This document shows, piece by piece, positions 1-8,262 of a stretch of 64,000 nucleotides of DNA. The DNA is taken from contig JAFZPI010000008.1 in assembly GCA_017552615.1 (NCBI GenBank), positions 1 through 64,000 on the forward strand, given 5' to 3'. A program made the translations under genes and the position numbers. The notes below the pieces were generated by a model that saw nothing but the letters and a program-made list of their open reading frames with translations, was not told the origin of the DNA and ran no database searches. This stretch comes from Clostridia bacterium. GTDB taxonomy: Bacteria > Bacillota > Clostridia > Christensenellales > Aristaeellaceae. Each line of letters begins with the position of its first letter. Positions within the stretch are counted from its first letter, which is position 1.

Positions 1-14
1 AAAGGTCAGATATG

Positions 15-146
15 AGAAAACCGCACCGCTCAGACAGGGCTTGCCCGCAGCACATCGGCCTAATGCTTACTGCTGCTGCCTCTCGGCCCTGACAGGGTTC
101 ACACCGGCAAATCGCACGGGACCCGGTCTTCATCACGGATACGGCA
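15..146 (-). ncRNA. ffs: Small signal recognition particle RNA (4.5S-like)
   Basis: Read on the minus strand this contains the conserved SRP domain: GUGAACCCUGUCAGG, then a GAGA tetraloop flanked by GGCC/GGCAGCAG, then AGUAAGC. These are the helix 8 symmetric and asymmetric loops that bind Ffh (SRP54). A basal stem pairs UUGCC with GGCAA. The length suggests the short bacterial form without the Alu domain. It is a component of the SRP that targets nascent membrane and secreted proteins. The 5' end is set from the promoter just upstream; the 3' end, near a run of four U, is approximate. Confidence 0.88.
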
Positions 147-151
147 CGCAC

Positions 152-180
152 AGTATAGCGCATTCAGGGGGAAAATGCAA
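152..180 (-). promoter_or_regulatory. Promoter of the SRP RNA gene
   Basis: On the minus strand a -35 box TTGCAT (175-180) and a -10 box TATACT (152-157) are separated by exactly 17 bp. This predicts a start near 145, just upstream of the conserved SRP RNA core. It is a normal housekeeping sigma-A type promoter. Confidence 0.8.
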
Positions 181-243
181 GGGTGGGATTTAAGAAGGAA
201 ACAGGATGGAGAATGTGTGATTTCCACAGAAAGAGTTGAAATT

Positions 244-330
244 CACTTTTTCCACTATAAATGTAGCGGAAATTCCACCTTTTCCGTTGACATTCAGTGA
301 ATTTTCCGCTATGATAGTGAAAAAGTGGAG
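244..330 (+). promoter_or_regulatory. Promoter inside a long inverted repeat, upstream of the AlbA-type regulator
   Basis: A consensus promoter is present: TTGACA (287-292), 17 bp, TATGAT (310-315), start near 322. The promoter is bracketed by an imperfect inverted repeat. The left arm, 244-270, begins CACTTTTTCCACTAT and ends GTAGCGGA. The right arm, 306-330, reads CCACTTTTTCACTAT...ATAGCGGA on the other strand. The right arm covers the -10 box and start site. This is what an autoregulatory operator would look like, with the downstream regulator as the obvious candidate ligand (inference). Confidence 0.6.
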
Positions 331-342
331 GAGGGCATGACC

Positions 343-1641
343 ATGAAAATCGAAACGGAGCATATGGAATTCAAATCCCGGGTGACGGATGAATTGTATA
401 AAGAAGTTATTGCTTTTGCAAACACCGAAGGCGGAGAGATTCTCGTGGGTGTGGATGACCATGGACAACCGATTGGTATGGCTGATATCGATGAGGAGTA
501 TACACGGATCACCAACGGTATCCGCGATGCGATCGCACCGGATGTGACCATGTTCGTGCGCTATGCGGTAAAGGATCACACCATCTCTATTACTATAGCC
601 GAAGGCGCGAATAAACCATATTATCTGAAAGGTAAAGGCTTGAAGCCCAGCGGCGTTTATGTTAGACAAGGGGCTTCCAGCGTTCCGGCCTCTCCGGAGA
701 TGATTCGTCGGATGATCCGGGATAGTGACGGGGATATCTTTGAAGAAATGCGTTCACTGAACCAGAATCTGACCTTTGAGACGGCGACACAGTGTTTCAT
801 GCATGCAGGTGTGGAATTCAAGCCAGAAAAATACAGGACTTTGGGAATTATCCGGGCGGATGATGGTTTATATACGAACCTGGCACTGCTTTTGTCAGAT
901 CAGTGTGCCCATACGGTCAAGATTGCGGTTTTTACCGACAAGAGCAATACAATCTTCCGGGATCATCGGGAATTCTCCGGATCAGTTTTTACACAGCTTG
1001 AGGAAGCATATCAATATTTGAACCTTTGTAACCGGACACCTGCTGTAATTCACGGATTGATGCGCGAAGGGCATTCTGACTATCCGGAGGCGGCTGTACG
1101 CGAGGCATTACTAAATGCGGTGATTCATCGGGATTATAGTTACAGCGGAAGCATTATCATCAATGTGAATGATCAGGAAATGTCCTTTGTCTCGCTCGGC
1201 GGCCTTGTTCCTGGTTTGACGCCGGAGGATATCCGGAGCGGAATTTCCCAGCCGAGAAATCAGTTGATGGCTGCGATCTTCTACCGACTGCGAATGATAG
1301 AAGCCTACGGGACCGGGATCCGGAGGATCTATGACCTATATGAGGATTGCCAGAACCAACCGAGGATCGATGTAACAGCCAATACTTTCCGGATCACACT
1401 GCCCAACCGCAACAGCCTTCAGGCAAAGCACCCCCAAAAAACACAGGAGGAAACGCTTTCTCCGCAGATGTATACAGTGCAGAATCACATCCGAACCAAC
1501 GGCCCTATGACGTTCGACCAGATTCAATCCCTCCTCGGTGTTAAAAAGACGCGTGCATACGCCATTACAAAACAGATGCAGGATATGGGAGCGATCGTCA
1601 GTTCAGGAAGAGGAAGCAGTCGAATTTATAGTCTGCAATAA
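343..1641 (+). CDS. AlbA_2 / RecG-like ATP-binding domain transcriptional regulator
   Basis: 432 aa. The N-terminus (about residues 5-115) is a Schlafen/AlbA_2-type nucleic-acid-binding domain with the typical ...ANTEGGEILVGVDD... core. The centre (about 250-340) has the EALLNAVIHRDY and EAYGTGI motifs of the HATPase-like domain seen in RecG-related regulators. The C-terminus (about 375-432) looks like a winged helix (KTRAYAITKQMQDMG). Such proteins are usually annotated as transcriptional regulators or putative DNA-binding proteins. A GTG at 325 and an ATG at 337 are in frame upstream, but GGAGGAGGG ends at 334 and fits the ATG at 343 best. The gene stands alone under its own promoter within an inverted repeat, suggesting autoregulation. 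Its target is unknown. Confidence 0.82.
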   Translation: MKIETEHMEFKSRVTDELYKEVIAFANTEGGEILVGVDDHGQPIGMADIDEEYTRITNGIRDAIAPDVTMFVRYAVKDHTISITIAEGANKPYYLKGKGLKPSGVYVRQGASSVPASPEMIRRMIRDSDGDIFEEMRSLNQNLTFETATQCFMHAGVEFKPEKYRTLGIIRADDGLYTNLALLLSDQCAHTVKIAVFTDKSNTIFRDHREFSGSVFTQLEEAYQYLNLCNRTPAVIHGLMREGHSDYPEAAVREALLNAVIHRDYSYSGSIIINVNDQEMSFVSLGGLVPGLTPEDIRSGISQPRNQLMAAIFYRLRMIEAYGTGIRRIYDLYEDCQNQPRIDVTANTFRITLPNRNSLQAKHPQKTQEETLSPQMYTVQNHIRTNGPMTFDQIQSLLGVKKTRAYAITKQMQDMGAIVSSGRGSSRIYSLQ

Positions 1642-1743
1642 GAAGATTTGCAGAGGTATCAAATCTTCTCATTTTGCTAGAACTATGCTATACATTCAAA
1701 GTGAATATGAGAATCGCCTACGGGCAGAAAAGAGGAAACGAAT

Positions 1744-3558
1744 ATGGAAGAACTGTGTGCACGGGAAAATGTCCCCGTGGAACAAACATGGGATTTATCC
1801 CTGATTTTTGCGGAAGAGAAGCTGATGTGGGAGGCTTTGGAGAAGACCAAAGCCGATGTCAAGCAGTTTGTCGAAACCTATGCGGGCAAACTGACCGACG
1901 CGGAGACGATCGTCAGGTGCCTGGACGACAGGGAGCCGATCGATCTGGCGATGTCCCGGATCTGGTCCTATTCCGGGTTGGCCCTGGAAGCGGACTACAC
2001 CGATAATGAGCTACGCGAACGCGAGGAAAAAGTGGCGGACGCAATGACGCGCTTGGAGAGCGACATGGCCTTTGTGGACAGTGAGATCCTGCTGGCGCCG
2101 GACGAAGAACTGCAGGCCGCCGTGAAAATCGCCAAGGGATGCCGCGTGTATCTGCAGGACCTGATAGCAAAAAAGGCGCATATGCTTTCCCCGGAGACGG
2201 AGAAGACACTGACCGCGCTTGGCAGGGCCCTGGATGTCCCCTATAACGTATACAACACAATGAAGCTCGCGGACATCGCGTTCGATCCCTTCACCGTGGA
2301 CGGGAAGGAGTACCCGCTCGGCTACTCCCTCTATGAGGACAACTATGAGCTCGAAGCGGACACCGCTGTGCGCCGCGCCGCTTTCCGCGCGTTCTACGAC
2401 ACGCTGAAGAAGTACAAGAATACTACTGCGACGGCTTATAATGCCTGCGTGACCCAGGAAAAGACGATGTCGGAGCTGCGCCGGTTCGGCAATGTGTTTG
2501 ACAGCCTGCTGTTCTATCAGAAGGTCACGCGGGAGATGTACGATCGCCAGATCGACCTGATCACGGAACGCCTGGCTTCGCACATGCGCCGCTATGCGAA
2601 ACTGCTGGAGAAGAAGCACAATCTTGACAAAGTGTCCTTTGCCGACCTGAAGGTCGCGGTCGATCCGGAGTATGACCCGAAGGTCACGATCGAAGAGTCC
2701 CATCAATATATCCGGGACGCGCTCGCTATCCTCGGCGAGGACTATGTGGAGATGGTCGACCGGGCGTACAGGGAACGCTGGATCGACTTTGCCCGGAACA
2801 TTGGCAAGAGCACGGGCGGCTTCTGCGCGGACGTGTACCGCCAGAACTCGTACATCCTGCTGAACTGGAACGACCGCATGGCGGATGTGTTCACCGTCGC
2901 GCACGAACTGGGGCACGCGGGCCAGTCTATGTACGGCGACGCGGCGCAGTCCTATTACGACTGCGATCCCTCCACCTATCTGGTGGAGGCGCCGTCCACG
3001 ATGAACGAACTGCTTCTCGCACATTACCTGACGCACACCAAGGAAGACAAACGCTTCCGCCGCTGGGTGCTTTCCAGCCTGGTCAGCAACACCTACTATC
3101 ACAACTTCGTCACGCATCTCCGCGAGGCCTGGTACCAGCGCGAGGTCTACCGCATCATCGATGAGGGCGGCAGCGTGAACGCCGACGTGCTCAGTGACCT
3201 GTTCCGGAAGAACCTCGAGCTGTTCTGGGGCGATGCCGTGGACATCCCCGAAGGCGCGGAACTCACCTGGATGCGGCAGCCGCACTACTATATGGGCCTG
3301 TACTCCTATACTTACAGTGCGGGCCTCACGGTGGCCACGCAGGCCATGCTGCGCATTGAAAAGGAAGGCGCACCCGCGGTCGAAGACTGGAAGAAGTTCC
3401 TCTCCGCCGGCGGTACGCAGGATCCCGTCGGCCTAGCGAAGATCGCCGGTTTCGACATCACCACGGACGGCCCGCTGAACGCTACGATCGACTATATCGG
3501 TTCCCTGATCGATGAGATCTGCAAACTGACAGAGGAGATTGACGGGATCAAGGTGTAA
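1744..3558 (+). CDS. pepF: Oligoendopeptidase F (M3 family zinc peptidase)
   Basis: 604 aa, the normal length for PepF. The HELGH zinc motif lies near residue 387, followed by the downstream glutamate in the VEAPSTMNE stretch that completes the M3 active site. The N-terminal helical lid domain is also present. It is a cytoplasmic metallopeptidase that degrades peptides of roughly 7 to 17 residues, in peptide recycling or nutrition. The start ATG is preceded by GAGGAAACG. The gene is monocistronic, with a repeat-rich 394-bp gap following it. There is no signal peptide. Confidence 0.93.
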   Translation: MEELCARENVPVEQTWDLSLIFAEEKLMWEALEKTKADVKQFVETYAGKLTDAETIVRCLDDREPIDLAMSRIWSYSGLALEADYTDNELREREEKVADAMTRLESDMAFVDSEILLAPDEELQAAVKIAKGCRVYLQDLIAKKAHMLSPETEKTLTALGRALDVPYNVYNTMKLADIAFDPFTVDGKEYPLGYSLYEDNYELEADTAVRRAAFRAFYDTLKKYKNTTATAYNACVTQEKTMSELRRFGNVFDSLLFYQKVTREMYDRQIDLITERLASHMRRYAKLLEKKHNLDKVSFADLKVAVDPEYDPKVTIEESHQYIRDALAILGEDYVEMVDRAYRERWIDFARNIGKSTGGFCADVYRQNSYILLNWNDRMADVFTVAHELGHAGQSMYGDAAQSYYDCDPSTYLVEAPSTMNELLLAHYLTHTKEDKRFRRWVLSSLVSNTYYHNFVTHLREAWYQREVYRIIDEGGSVNADVLSDLFRKNLELFWGDAVDIPEGAELTWMRQPHYYMGLYSYTYSAGLTVATQAMLRIEKEGAPAVEDWKKFLSAGGTQDPVGLAKIAGFDITTDGPLNATIDYIGSLIDEICKLTEEIDGIKV

Positions 3559-3560
3559 AC

Positions 3561-3602
3561 CCTCTCTGTCAGCTTCGCTGACATCTCCCCCAAAGGGGGA
3601 GA
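3561..3602. repeat. Double-hairpin intergenic repeat after pepF
   Basis: Two adjacent perfect hairpins are visible: CTGTCAGC/GCTGACA with a TTC(G) loop, and TCTCCCCC/GGGGGAGA with an AAA loop. This style of sequence is common between genes in gut Clostridia and may aid termination or mRNA stability. Part of the 394-bp gene-free stretch 3559-3952, which also holds the hairpin at 3649, the repeat at 3694 and the nfnA promoter. Confidence 0.55.
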
Positions 3603-3648
3603 CAAGAATGAACAGGGATCTATGGTGATTGAACGAATTGTATCATGT

Positions 3649-3677
3649 AGAGGCGCCGCTTGCTGCGCCTCTTTCTC
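3649..3677 (+). terminator. Hairpin with short T-rich tail
   Basis: AGAGGCGC pairs perfectly with GCGCCTCT across an 8-nt loop and is followed by TTCTC. It could terminate transcription from pepF. The tail is short, so it is a weak intrinsic terminator at best. Confidence 0.45.
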
Positions 3678-3693
3678 AAATTATCAACAGGCT

Positions 3694-3794
3694 CCCCATC
3701 GCAATGGGTTCGAAGCGCCTGGGAAACTGTCTGGTAGACAGTTTCCAGCGGAGAACGGGCGGCAGCCCCGGAGAGCTCCCGCGAAGCGGGTGAG
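3694..3794 (+). repeat. 101-bp structured repeat, copy A
   Basis: Nearly identical to the reverse complement of 57714-57815. It contains the hairpins CCCAT/ATGGG, GAAACTGTC/GACAGTTTC and CTCCCGC/GCGGGTGAG. Only a few substitutions or small indels separate the two copies by eye. There is no convincing ORF: the overlapping reading frame has no ribosome binding site. It is probably a mobile or REP-like intergenic element. Confidence 0.8.
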
Positions 3795-3884
3795 GGGGTT
3801 CTCTTTGCTGACTGATGAATTTTGCTTTCTGTTTTCGAATATTCCCGAAATACACCGAAAAAACCAACTACGCCTTTCACAGGC

Positions 3885-3914
3885 TTGTTTTCCCAACCGT
3901 TCCTGTGCTATAAT
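3885..3914 (+). promoter_or_regulatory. Promoter of nfnAB
   Basis: TTGTTT (3885-3890), 18 bp, TATAAT (3909-3914), about 38 bp before the nfnA start. The -10 box is perfect and the -35 box moderate. Confidence 0.6.
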
Positions 3915-3952
3915 CCCCGTGACCCCACATCACAGACGGGAGGCATGGCTCT

Positions 3953-4792
3953 ATGAACAAGATCCTTGAGAAACGCTCCCTGAATCCCACCGTGACGCTG
4001 ATGAAGGTGGAAGCTCCGCTGGTGGCCCGCAAAGCCGAACCGGGGCAGTTCATCATCCTGCGCGCGGACGAGAACGGTGAGCGCATTCCGCTGACCGTGG
4101 CGGATTATGACCGCGAACAGGGCACCGTAACGATCATTTTCCAGATCGTCGGTGCGGCTACCGAAACGCTGAATCACCTGCCCGAGGGCGGGTATATCCA
4201 CGATTTTGTCGGTCCGCTCGGACGGCCGACCCATACCGGGGGCCTGAAGAAGGTCGCGGTCGTGGGCGGCGGCGTAGGCTGCGCGATCGCGTATCCCGTG
4301 GCGAAAAAACTTCACGCCCAGGGGACCGTGGTGCACTCGATCACGGGCTTCCGGACGAAAGATCTTGTGATCCTCGAGAAGGAGTTCGAGGCGGCGTCGG
4401 ATCTCGTCTGCAAGATGTCGGATGACGGCTCCTGGGGCGAGAAGGGCCTTGTGACCGACGCGCTGAAGAAGCTCATCGAGTCCGGCGAACAGTACGACGA
4501 GGTCATCACGATCGGGCCGCTGATCATGATGAAGTTTGTCTGCGCACTGACGAAGCAGTATGGCATCAAGACCGTGGCAAGCATGAACCCGATCATGATC
4601 GACGGCACAGGTATGTGCGGCGGCTGCCGCCTCACCGTGGGCGGGGTGACAAAGTTCGCCTGCGTCGACGGGCCGGAGTTCGACGGCCATGAGATCGACT
4701 TCGATGAGGCTATGGCCCGGGGCCGCATGTATGCGGACTTTGAGCGCCATGCCTATGAGAAAGCCTGCAATCTTTTCCGGGAGGCGAAATAA
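3953..4792 (+). CDS. nfnA: NADH-dependent ferredoxin:NADP+ oxidoreductase subunit A (sulfide dehydrogenase-like FAD/NAD-binding protein)
   Basis: 279 aa, matching NfnA. A ferredoxin-reductase-like FAD domain occupies about residues 1-95, and an NAD-binding domain follows with GGGVGCAIAYPVAKKL. A C-terminal [2Fe-2S] site has the motif MCGGCRLTV (about residue 222) plus a later cysteine in FACVDG. In the NfnAB complex, NADH and reduced ferredoxin are coupled by flavin-based bifurcation to reduce two NADP+. It sits 1 bp from nfnB, so the two are cotranscribed and probably translationally coupled. Confidence 0.88.
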   Translation: MNKILEKRSLNPTVTLMKVEAPLVARKAEPGQFIILRADENGERIPLTVADYDREQGTVTIIFQIVGAATETLNHLPEGGYIHDFVGPLGRPTHTGGLKKVAVVGGGVGCAIAYPVAKKLHAQGTVVHSITGFRTKDLVILEKEFEAASDLVCKMSDDGSWGEKGLVTDALKKLIESGEQYDEVITIGPLIMMKFVCALTKQYGIKTVASMNPIMIDGTGMCGGCRLTVGGVTKFACVDGPEFDGHEIDFDEAMARGRMYADFERHAYEKACNLFREAK

Positions 4793-4793
4793 G

Positions 4794-6182
4794 ATGCCCA
4801 ATATGCGTATGACAAAGAACCCCATGCCTTCCCAGGACCCGCAGGTCCGCAATGCGAATTTCAGCGAGGTCGCTCTTGGCTATACCAAAGAGATGGCGCT
4901 CGACGAGGCACAGCGCTGCCTGAACTGCAAGAACAAACCCTGCGTTTCCGGCTGCCCGGTGAAGATCGACATCCCGGCCTTCATCCACGAAGCGGCCCAG
5001 GGTAACTTTGAAGAGGCCTACAAGGTCATTTCCCTGTCCTCCTCTCTGCCGGCGGTCTGCGGACGCGTCTGCCCGCAGGAGAGCCAGTGTGAGGGCAAGT
5101 GCGTCCGCGGCATCAAGGGGGAACCCGTGGGCATCGGCCGGCTGGAGCGCTTTGTGGCCGACTGGCATAACAGCCATGCGACCGAAGCCGCCGAAAAGCC
5201 CGCCTCCAACGGCCACCGCGTCGCCGTGATCGGCTCGGGCCCCTCCGGCCTGACCTGTGCCGGCGACCTGGCGAAGAAGGGCTACGAGGTCACGGTCTAC
5301 GAGGCCCTGCATCTGGCCGGCGGCGTGCTGGTTTACGGCATCCCGGAATTCCGTCTGCCGAAGGCCATCGTGCAGAAGGAAATCGACGGCTTGAAGGCGC
5401 TTGGCGTGAAGGTCGAGACCAACGTCGTCATCGGCCGGATGCTGACGATCGACGAACTGATGGGCGAGATGGGCTTTGAGGCCGTATTCATCGGCTCCGG
5501 CGCGGGCCTGCCCAAGTTCATGAACATCCCGGGCGAGAACCTGAAGGGCGTCTATTCCGCCAACGAGTTCCTCACCCGCATCAACCTGATGAAGGCTTAC
5601 CAGCCGGATTCCAACACCCCCATTCAGCACGGGAAGCGTGTGGCGGTCGTGGGTGGCGGCAATGTCGCCATGGACGCGGCCCGCTGCGCGAAGCGGCTCG
5701 GCGCGGACGTAACGATCGTCTACCGCCGGACCGAGGCCGAGCTTCCCGCCCGCCGCGAGGAGGTCGAGCACGCGATGGAAGAGGGTATTCATTTCTGCAT
5801 GCTCTCGAGCCCCGTCAGCATTGCCGGGGACGAGCAGGGATGGGTCAAGTCCGTTCGTGTCCAGCACATGGAGCTCGGCGAACCTGACGCTTCCGGGCGT
5901 CGGCGCCCTGTGCCCATCGAGGGCAGTGAGGAAGACATGCCAATGGACTGCGTGATCATGGCTCTCGGCACGAGCCCGAACCCGCTGATCAAGTCCACCA
6001 CGGAAGGCCTCGAGACCCAGCGCTGGGGCGGTATCATTGTTGCCGAGGACACAGGCAAGACCAGCCGCGAGGGTGTCTACGCCGGCGGCGATGCGGTCAC
6101 CGGTGCGGCGACGGTCATCCTGGCCATGGGCGCGGGTAAAACCGCGGCGGCGGCGATTGATGAATACCTGTCCGGGAAATGA
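4794..6182 (+). CDS. nfnB: NADH-dependent ferredoxin:NADP+ oxidoreductase subunit B (GltD-like)
   Basis: 462 aa, the usual NfnB size. The N-terminal cysteine motifs CLNCKNKPCVSGCP (from residue about 42) and CGRVCPQESQCEGKC supply two [4Fe-4S] clusters. An FAD-binding GSGPSGLTCAG follows at about 145 and an NADPH-binding GGGNVAMDAARCAKR at about 285. It is homologous to the glutamate synthase small subunit, but the pairing with nfnA and the absence of a gltB-type large subunit identify it as Nfn. An upstream in-frame extension (from 4689) lies inside nfnA. GGGAGG at 4778 supports the ATG at 4794. Confidence 0.9.
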   Translation: MPNMRMTKNPMPSQDPQVRNANFSEVALGYTKEMALDEAQRCLNCKNKPCVSGCPVKIDIPAFIHEAAQGNFEEAYKVISLSSSLPAVCGRVCPQESQCEGKCVRGIKGEPVGIGRLERFVADWHNSHATEAAEKPASNGHRVAVIGSGPSGLTCAGDLAKKGYEVTVYEALHLAGGVLVYGIPEFRLPKAIVQKEIDGLKALGVKVETNVVIGRMLTIDELMGEMGFEAVFIGSGAGLPKFMNIPGENLKGVYSANEFLTRINLMKAYQPDSNTPIQHGKRVAVVGGGNVAMDAARCAKRLGADVTIVYRRTEAELPARREEVEHAMEEGIHFCMLSSPVSIAGDEQGWVKSVRVQHMELGEPDASGRRRPVPIEGSEEDMPMDCVIMALGTSPNPLIKSTTEGLETQRWGGIIVAEDTGKTSREGVYAGGDAVTGAATVILAMGAGKTAAAAIDEYLSGK

Positions 6183-6192
6183 ACCCAAGCGA

Positions 6193-6221
6193 AAAGGAGC
6201 GAACCAAACCGCTCCTTTTTG
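6193..6221. terminator. Bidirectional terminator between nfnB and the ABC exporter
   Basis: AAAGGAGCG pairs with CGCTCCTTT across the loop AACCAAAC, with T-runs on both strands. It serves nfnAB (plus) and the converging ABC gene (minus). Confidence 0.85.
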
Positions 6222-6231
6222 CGTGGACGCA

Positions 6232-8085
6232 TTACGCTTCGACGGCTTTTGAAAACTGTGTCTCGTAAAGCCCCTGATAGGTTCCGCCCGCGTGCACCAG
6301 GTCCTTGTGCTGGCCGCGCTCGACGATGGCGCCGTCGCGCACCACGAGAATCTCGTCCGCGGCGAGGATTGTCGACAGGCGGTGGGCGATGAGGATCGAT
6401 GTACGCTCATCGATCAGGGGATCGATGGCTTGCTGGATGGCGGCTTCGGAGATCGAGTCGAGGGCGGAGGTCGCCTCGTCGAAGATCAGCAGGGCGGGGT
6501 CCTTTAGCAGGACGCGCGCGATGGAGATACGCTGCTTCTCGCCGCCGGAGAGTTTCAGGCCGCGGTTGCCGACCTCTGTGTCCAGGCCCGCGGGTTGGGA
6601 GGAGATAAAGTCCCAGATGTTGGCCTTCTTGCAGGCCTCGATCATGTCCTCTTCGCTGGCGTCCTCCCGGGCGTAGCGGAGGTTTTCCCGGATCGTGCCG
6701 TTGAAGAGGTAGGTCTCCTGGGTCACCACGCCGATCTTGCTGCGCAGGAAGTACAGGTCGAGGTCGCGCACGTCATTACCGTCGAATCTCACGGAACCGT
6801 CACTGACATCCCATAAGCGGGGAATCAGGTTGACGATCGTCGATTTGCCGGAGCCGGATGGCCCGACAATGGCGATCGACCGCCCGCTCTCCAGCGTGAA
6901 GGAGATGTCTTTCAGGATTTTACGTTCCCCGTCATAGGAGAAGTCCACATGCTCGAATTGGACCTCGCCGTTGGCAGTGGCGGGAACCAGCGCGTTCTCC
7001 TTGTTTTCGATCTCCGCCGGCATGTCGAAGTATTCAAAGATACGCGTGAACATTGCCATGGAGCGGATCCAGTCCACCTGGATGTTCAGCAGGCTGTTTA
7101 CCGGGCCGTACATCCGTCCCAGCAGAGCCACAAGCACGGTGATATCGCCGACCGTCAGGTCCATGTACCCATAGTTGAACATCAGCAGGCCGCCGACCAG
7201 ATACAGCAGCATCGGTCCGACGGAGGAGAACGTGGACAGGACCACAAAGAACCAGCGGCCTGCCATGCGCTCGCGGATGTTCAGCTTGACCATTTTGCCG
7301 TTGGCTTCTTCATAGCGCATGTATTCGTCCTTTTCCCGCCCGAAGAGCTTCACCAGCAGCTGACCGGAGACGGAGAGCGTCTCGTTGAGGATCCCGTTGA
7401 CCTGGTCATTGCACGCCTGCGCCTGGCTTGCCAGCTTCCAGCGGGTGCGGCCCGCCATTCGCGTCGGCAGGACAAAGAGCGGCACGACCGCGATGCCGAC
7501 CAGCGCGAGGATCCAGTTCTTCTGGAACATCGCGACCAGCGCGACCACCAGCGTGATCAGGTTGGAGAGGATGCTTGTAAAGGTCCCGGACACCACGCTC
7601 TCCACCCCGGAGATATCCGAGGTCATGCGGGTGATGATGTCGCCCTGGCTTACAGAGGTGAAAAACCGCTGGGACATCTTCTGTAGGTGCCGGTACATCT
7701 GGTTCCGCATGTCATAGGAAATATGCTGCGAGATCCAGGAATTCAGGTAACTTTCGCCGACGCCGATCAGGTTGGACACCAGCAGAAGCCCCAAGGACAG
7801 CAGGATCAGCTTGATCAGCGCCGGGATCCCGCTCCCGATCCACGCGGGCAGTTTCTCTGTCTTTCCCGCCAGAACATCGACGATGTTGCCGGTGAGGATC
7901 GAGGGGAAGATCGAGCACACCGTGCTGACCACGATGCACAGCAGGACCAGGAATAATTGCTTGCGGTAGGGGAGGATGTAGGAGAACACGCGCTTCAGCA
8001 GCGCGCCGGTTACTTTCGGCTTGTTGGCCTTCTCCTCATCGGTCAGAAATTTTCCGCCGCGTCCGCCTCCTCCGGGTGGTGGCAT
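6232..8085 (-). CDS. ABC exporter, fused permease and ATP-binding protein
   Basis: 617 aa half-transporter. It has an N-terminal six-helix ABC_membrane domain (about 40-320) and a C-terminal ATPase with Walker A GPSGSGKST (about 406), signature LSGGEKQ (about 508) and Walker B LLIFDEATSALD. The glycine-rich N-terminus is typical of clostridial MsbA/LmrA-like multidrug or lipid exporters. It probably works as a homodimer. The frame opens at 8106, but AAGGAAGGTGAT fits the ATG at 8085. It is downstream of, and on the same strand as, the toxin-like small ORF at 8179, so read-through from that locus is possible. Confidence 0.88.
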   Translation of the reverse strand: MPPPGGGGRGGKFLTDEEKANKPKVTGALLKRVFSYILPYRKQLFLVLLCIVVSTVCSIFPSILTGNIVDVLAGKTEKLPAWIGSGIPALIKLILLSLGLLLVSNLIGVGESYLNSWISQHISYDMRNQMYRHLQKMSQRFFTSVSQGDIITRMTSDISGVESVVSGTFTSILSNLITLVVALVAMFQKNWILALVGIAVVPLFVLPTRMAGRTRWKLASQAQACNDQVNGILNETLSVSGQLLVKLFGREKDEYMRYEEANGKMVKLNIRERMAGRWFFVVLSTFSSVGPMLLYLVGGLLMFNYGYMDLTVGDITVLVALLGRMYGPVNSLLNIQVDWIRSMAMFTRIFEYFDMPAEIENKENALVPATANGEVQFEHVDFSYDGERKILKDISFTLESGRSIAIVGPSGSGKSTIVNLIPRLWDVSDGSVRFDGNDVRDLDLYFLRSKIGVVTQETYLFNGTIRENLRYAREDASEEDMIEACKKANIWDFISSQPAGLDTEVGNRGLKLSGGEKQRISIARVLLKDPALLIFDEATSALDSISEAAIQQAIDPLIDERTSILIAHRLSTILAADEILVVRDGAIVERGQHKDLVHAGGTYQGLYETQFSKAVEA

Positions 8086-8117
8086 GGGATCACCTTCCTT
8101 TTGCATAAGAATGAGAC

Positions 8118-8145
8118 TTGACTTTCCGGGCTGAACTCATATAAT
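8118..8145 (+). promoter_or_regulatory. Strong promoter for the antisense RNA
   Basis: TTGACT (8118-8123), 16 bp, and a perfect TATAAT (8140-8145) on the plus strand. No plus-strand protein gene follows. The transcript would start near 8152 and meet the terminator at 8229-8262. Confidence 0.75.
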
Positions 8146-8149
8146 AAGA

Positions 8150-8178
8150 GATGAAGAGCAACGCTTAACGGCTGCTCC
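8150..8178 (+). repeat. Left arm of the long inverted repeat of the toxin-like locus
   Basis: GATGAAGAGCAA (8150-8161) followed by CGCTTAACGGCTGCTCC (8162-8178). It matches the reverse complement of 8373-8407 apart from a 6-nt insertion and some G/A or C/T changes that keep RNA pairing through G-U. In a minus-strand RNA spanning both arms, 5' and 3' ends could form 12 bp plus 17 bp of helix. Confidence 0.75.
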
Positions 8179-8262
8179 TCAAACAGGGTTTGGTATTAAG
8201 CGATCGGAAGACCGCAAAACGCCGTCACTTGCCAGAGTGGCGGCTGTTTTTTCGCTGCGGTC
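8152..8262 (+). ncRNA. Putative antisense RNA (type I antitoxin-like)
   Basis: An RNA of about 105 to 110 nt is bounded by a strong promoter and an intrinsic terminator (GCCGTCACT/AGTGGCGGC, then TGTTTTTT). It is fully complementary to the last half of the 57-codon ORF on the other strand and to that message's possible 3' arm. No ribosome binding site or ORF is apparent in it. Size, promoter strength and convergent overlap match antitoxin RNAs of type I systems such as RatA, IsoA or RNAII; the role is inferred. Confidence 0.6.

Noticed and set aside
15-146. tRNA gene
   Set aside because: The fold and the conserved GUCAGG/GGCAGCAG core are those of SRP RNA, not tRNA.
3622-3969. 115-aa frame across the intergenic repeat before nfnA
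   Set aside because: It runs through hairpin repeats and the nfnA promoter, has no ribosome binding site and no conserved features.
4710-6410. 566-aa open frame on the strand opposite nfnB
   Set aside because: A shadow of the GC-rich nfnB codons; no SD or family motif. nfnB itself is unmistakable. The same reasoning rejects the long opposite frames at 26280-27752 (pnp), 36256-37983 (GH9/GH10), 39179-40951 (ADH) and 51207-53735 (GH94).
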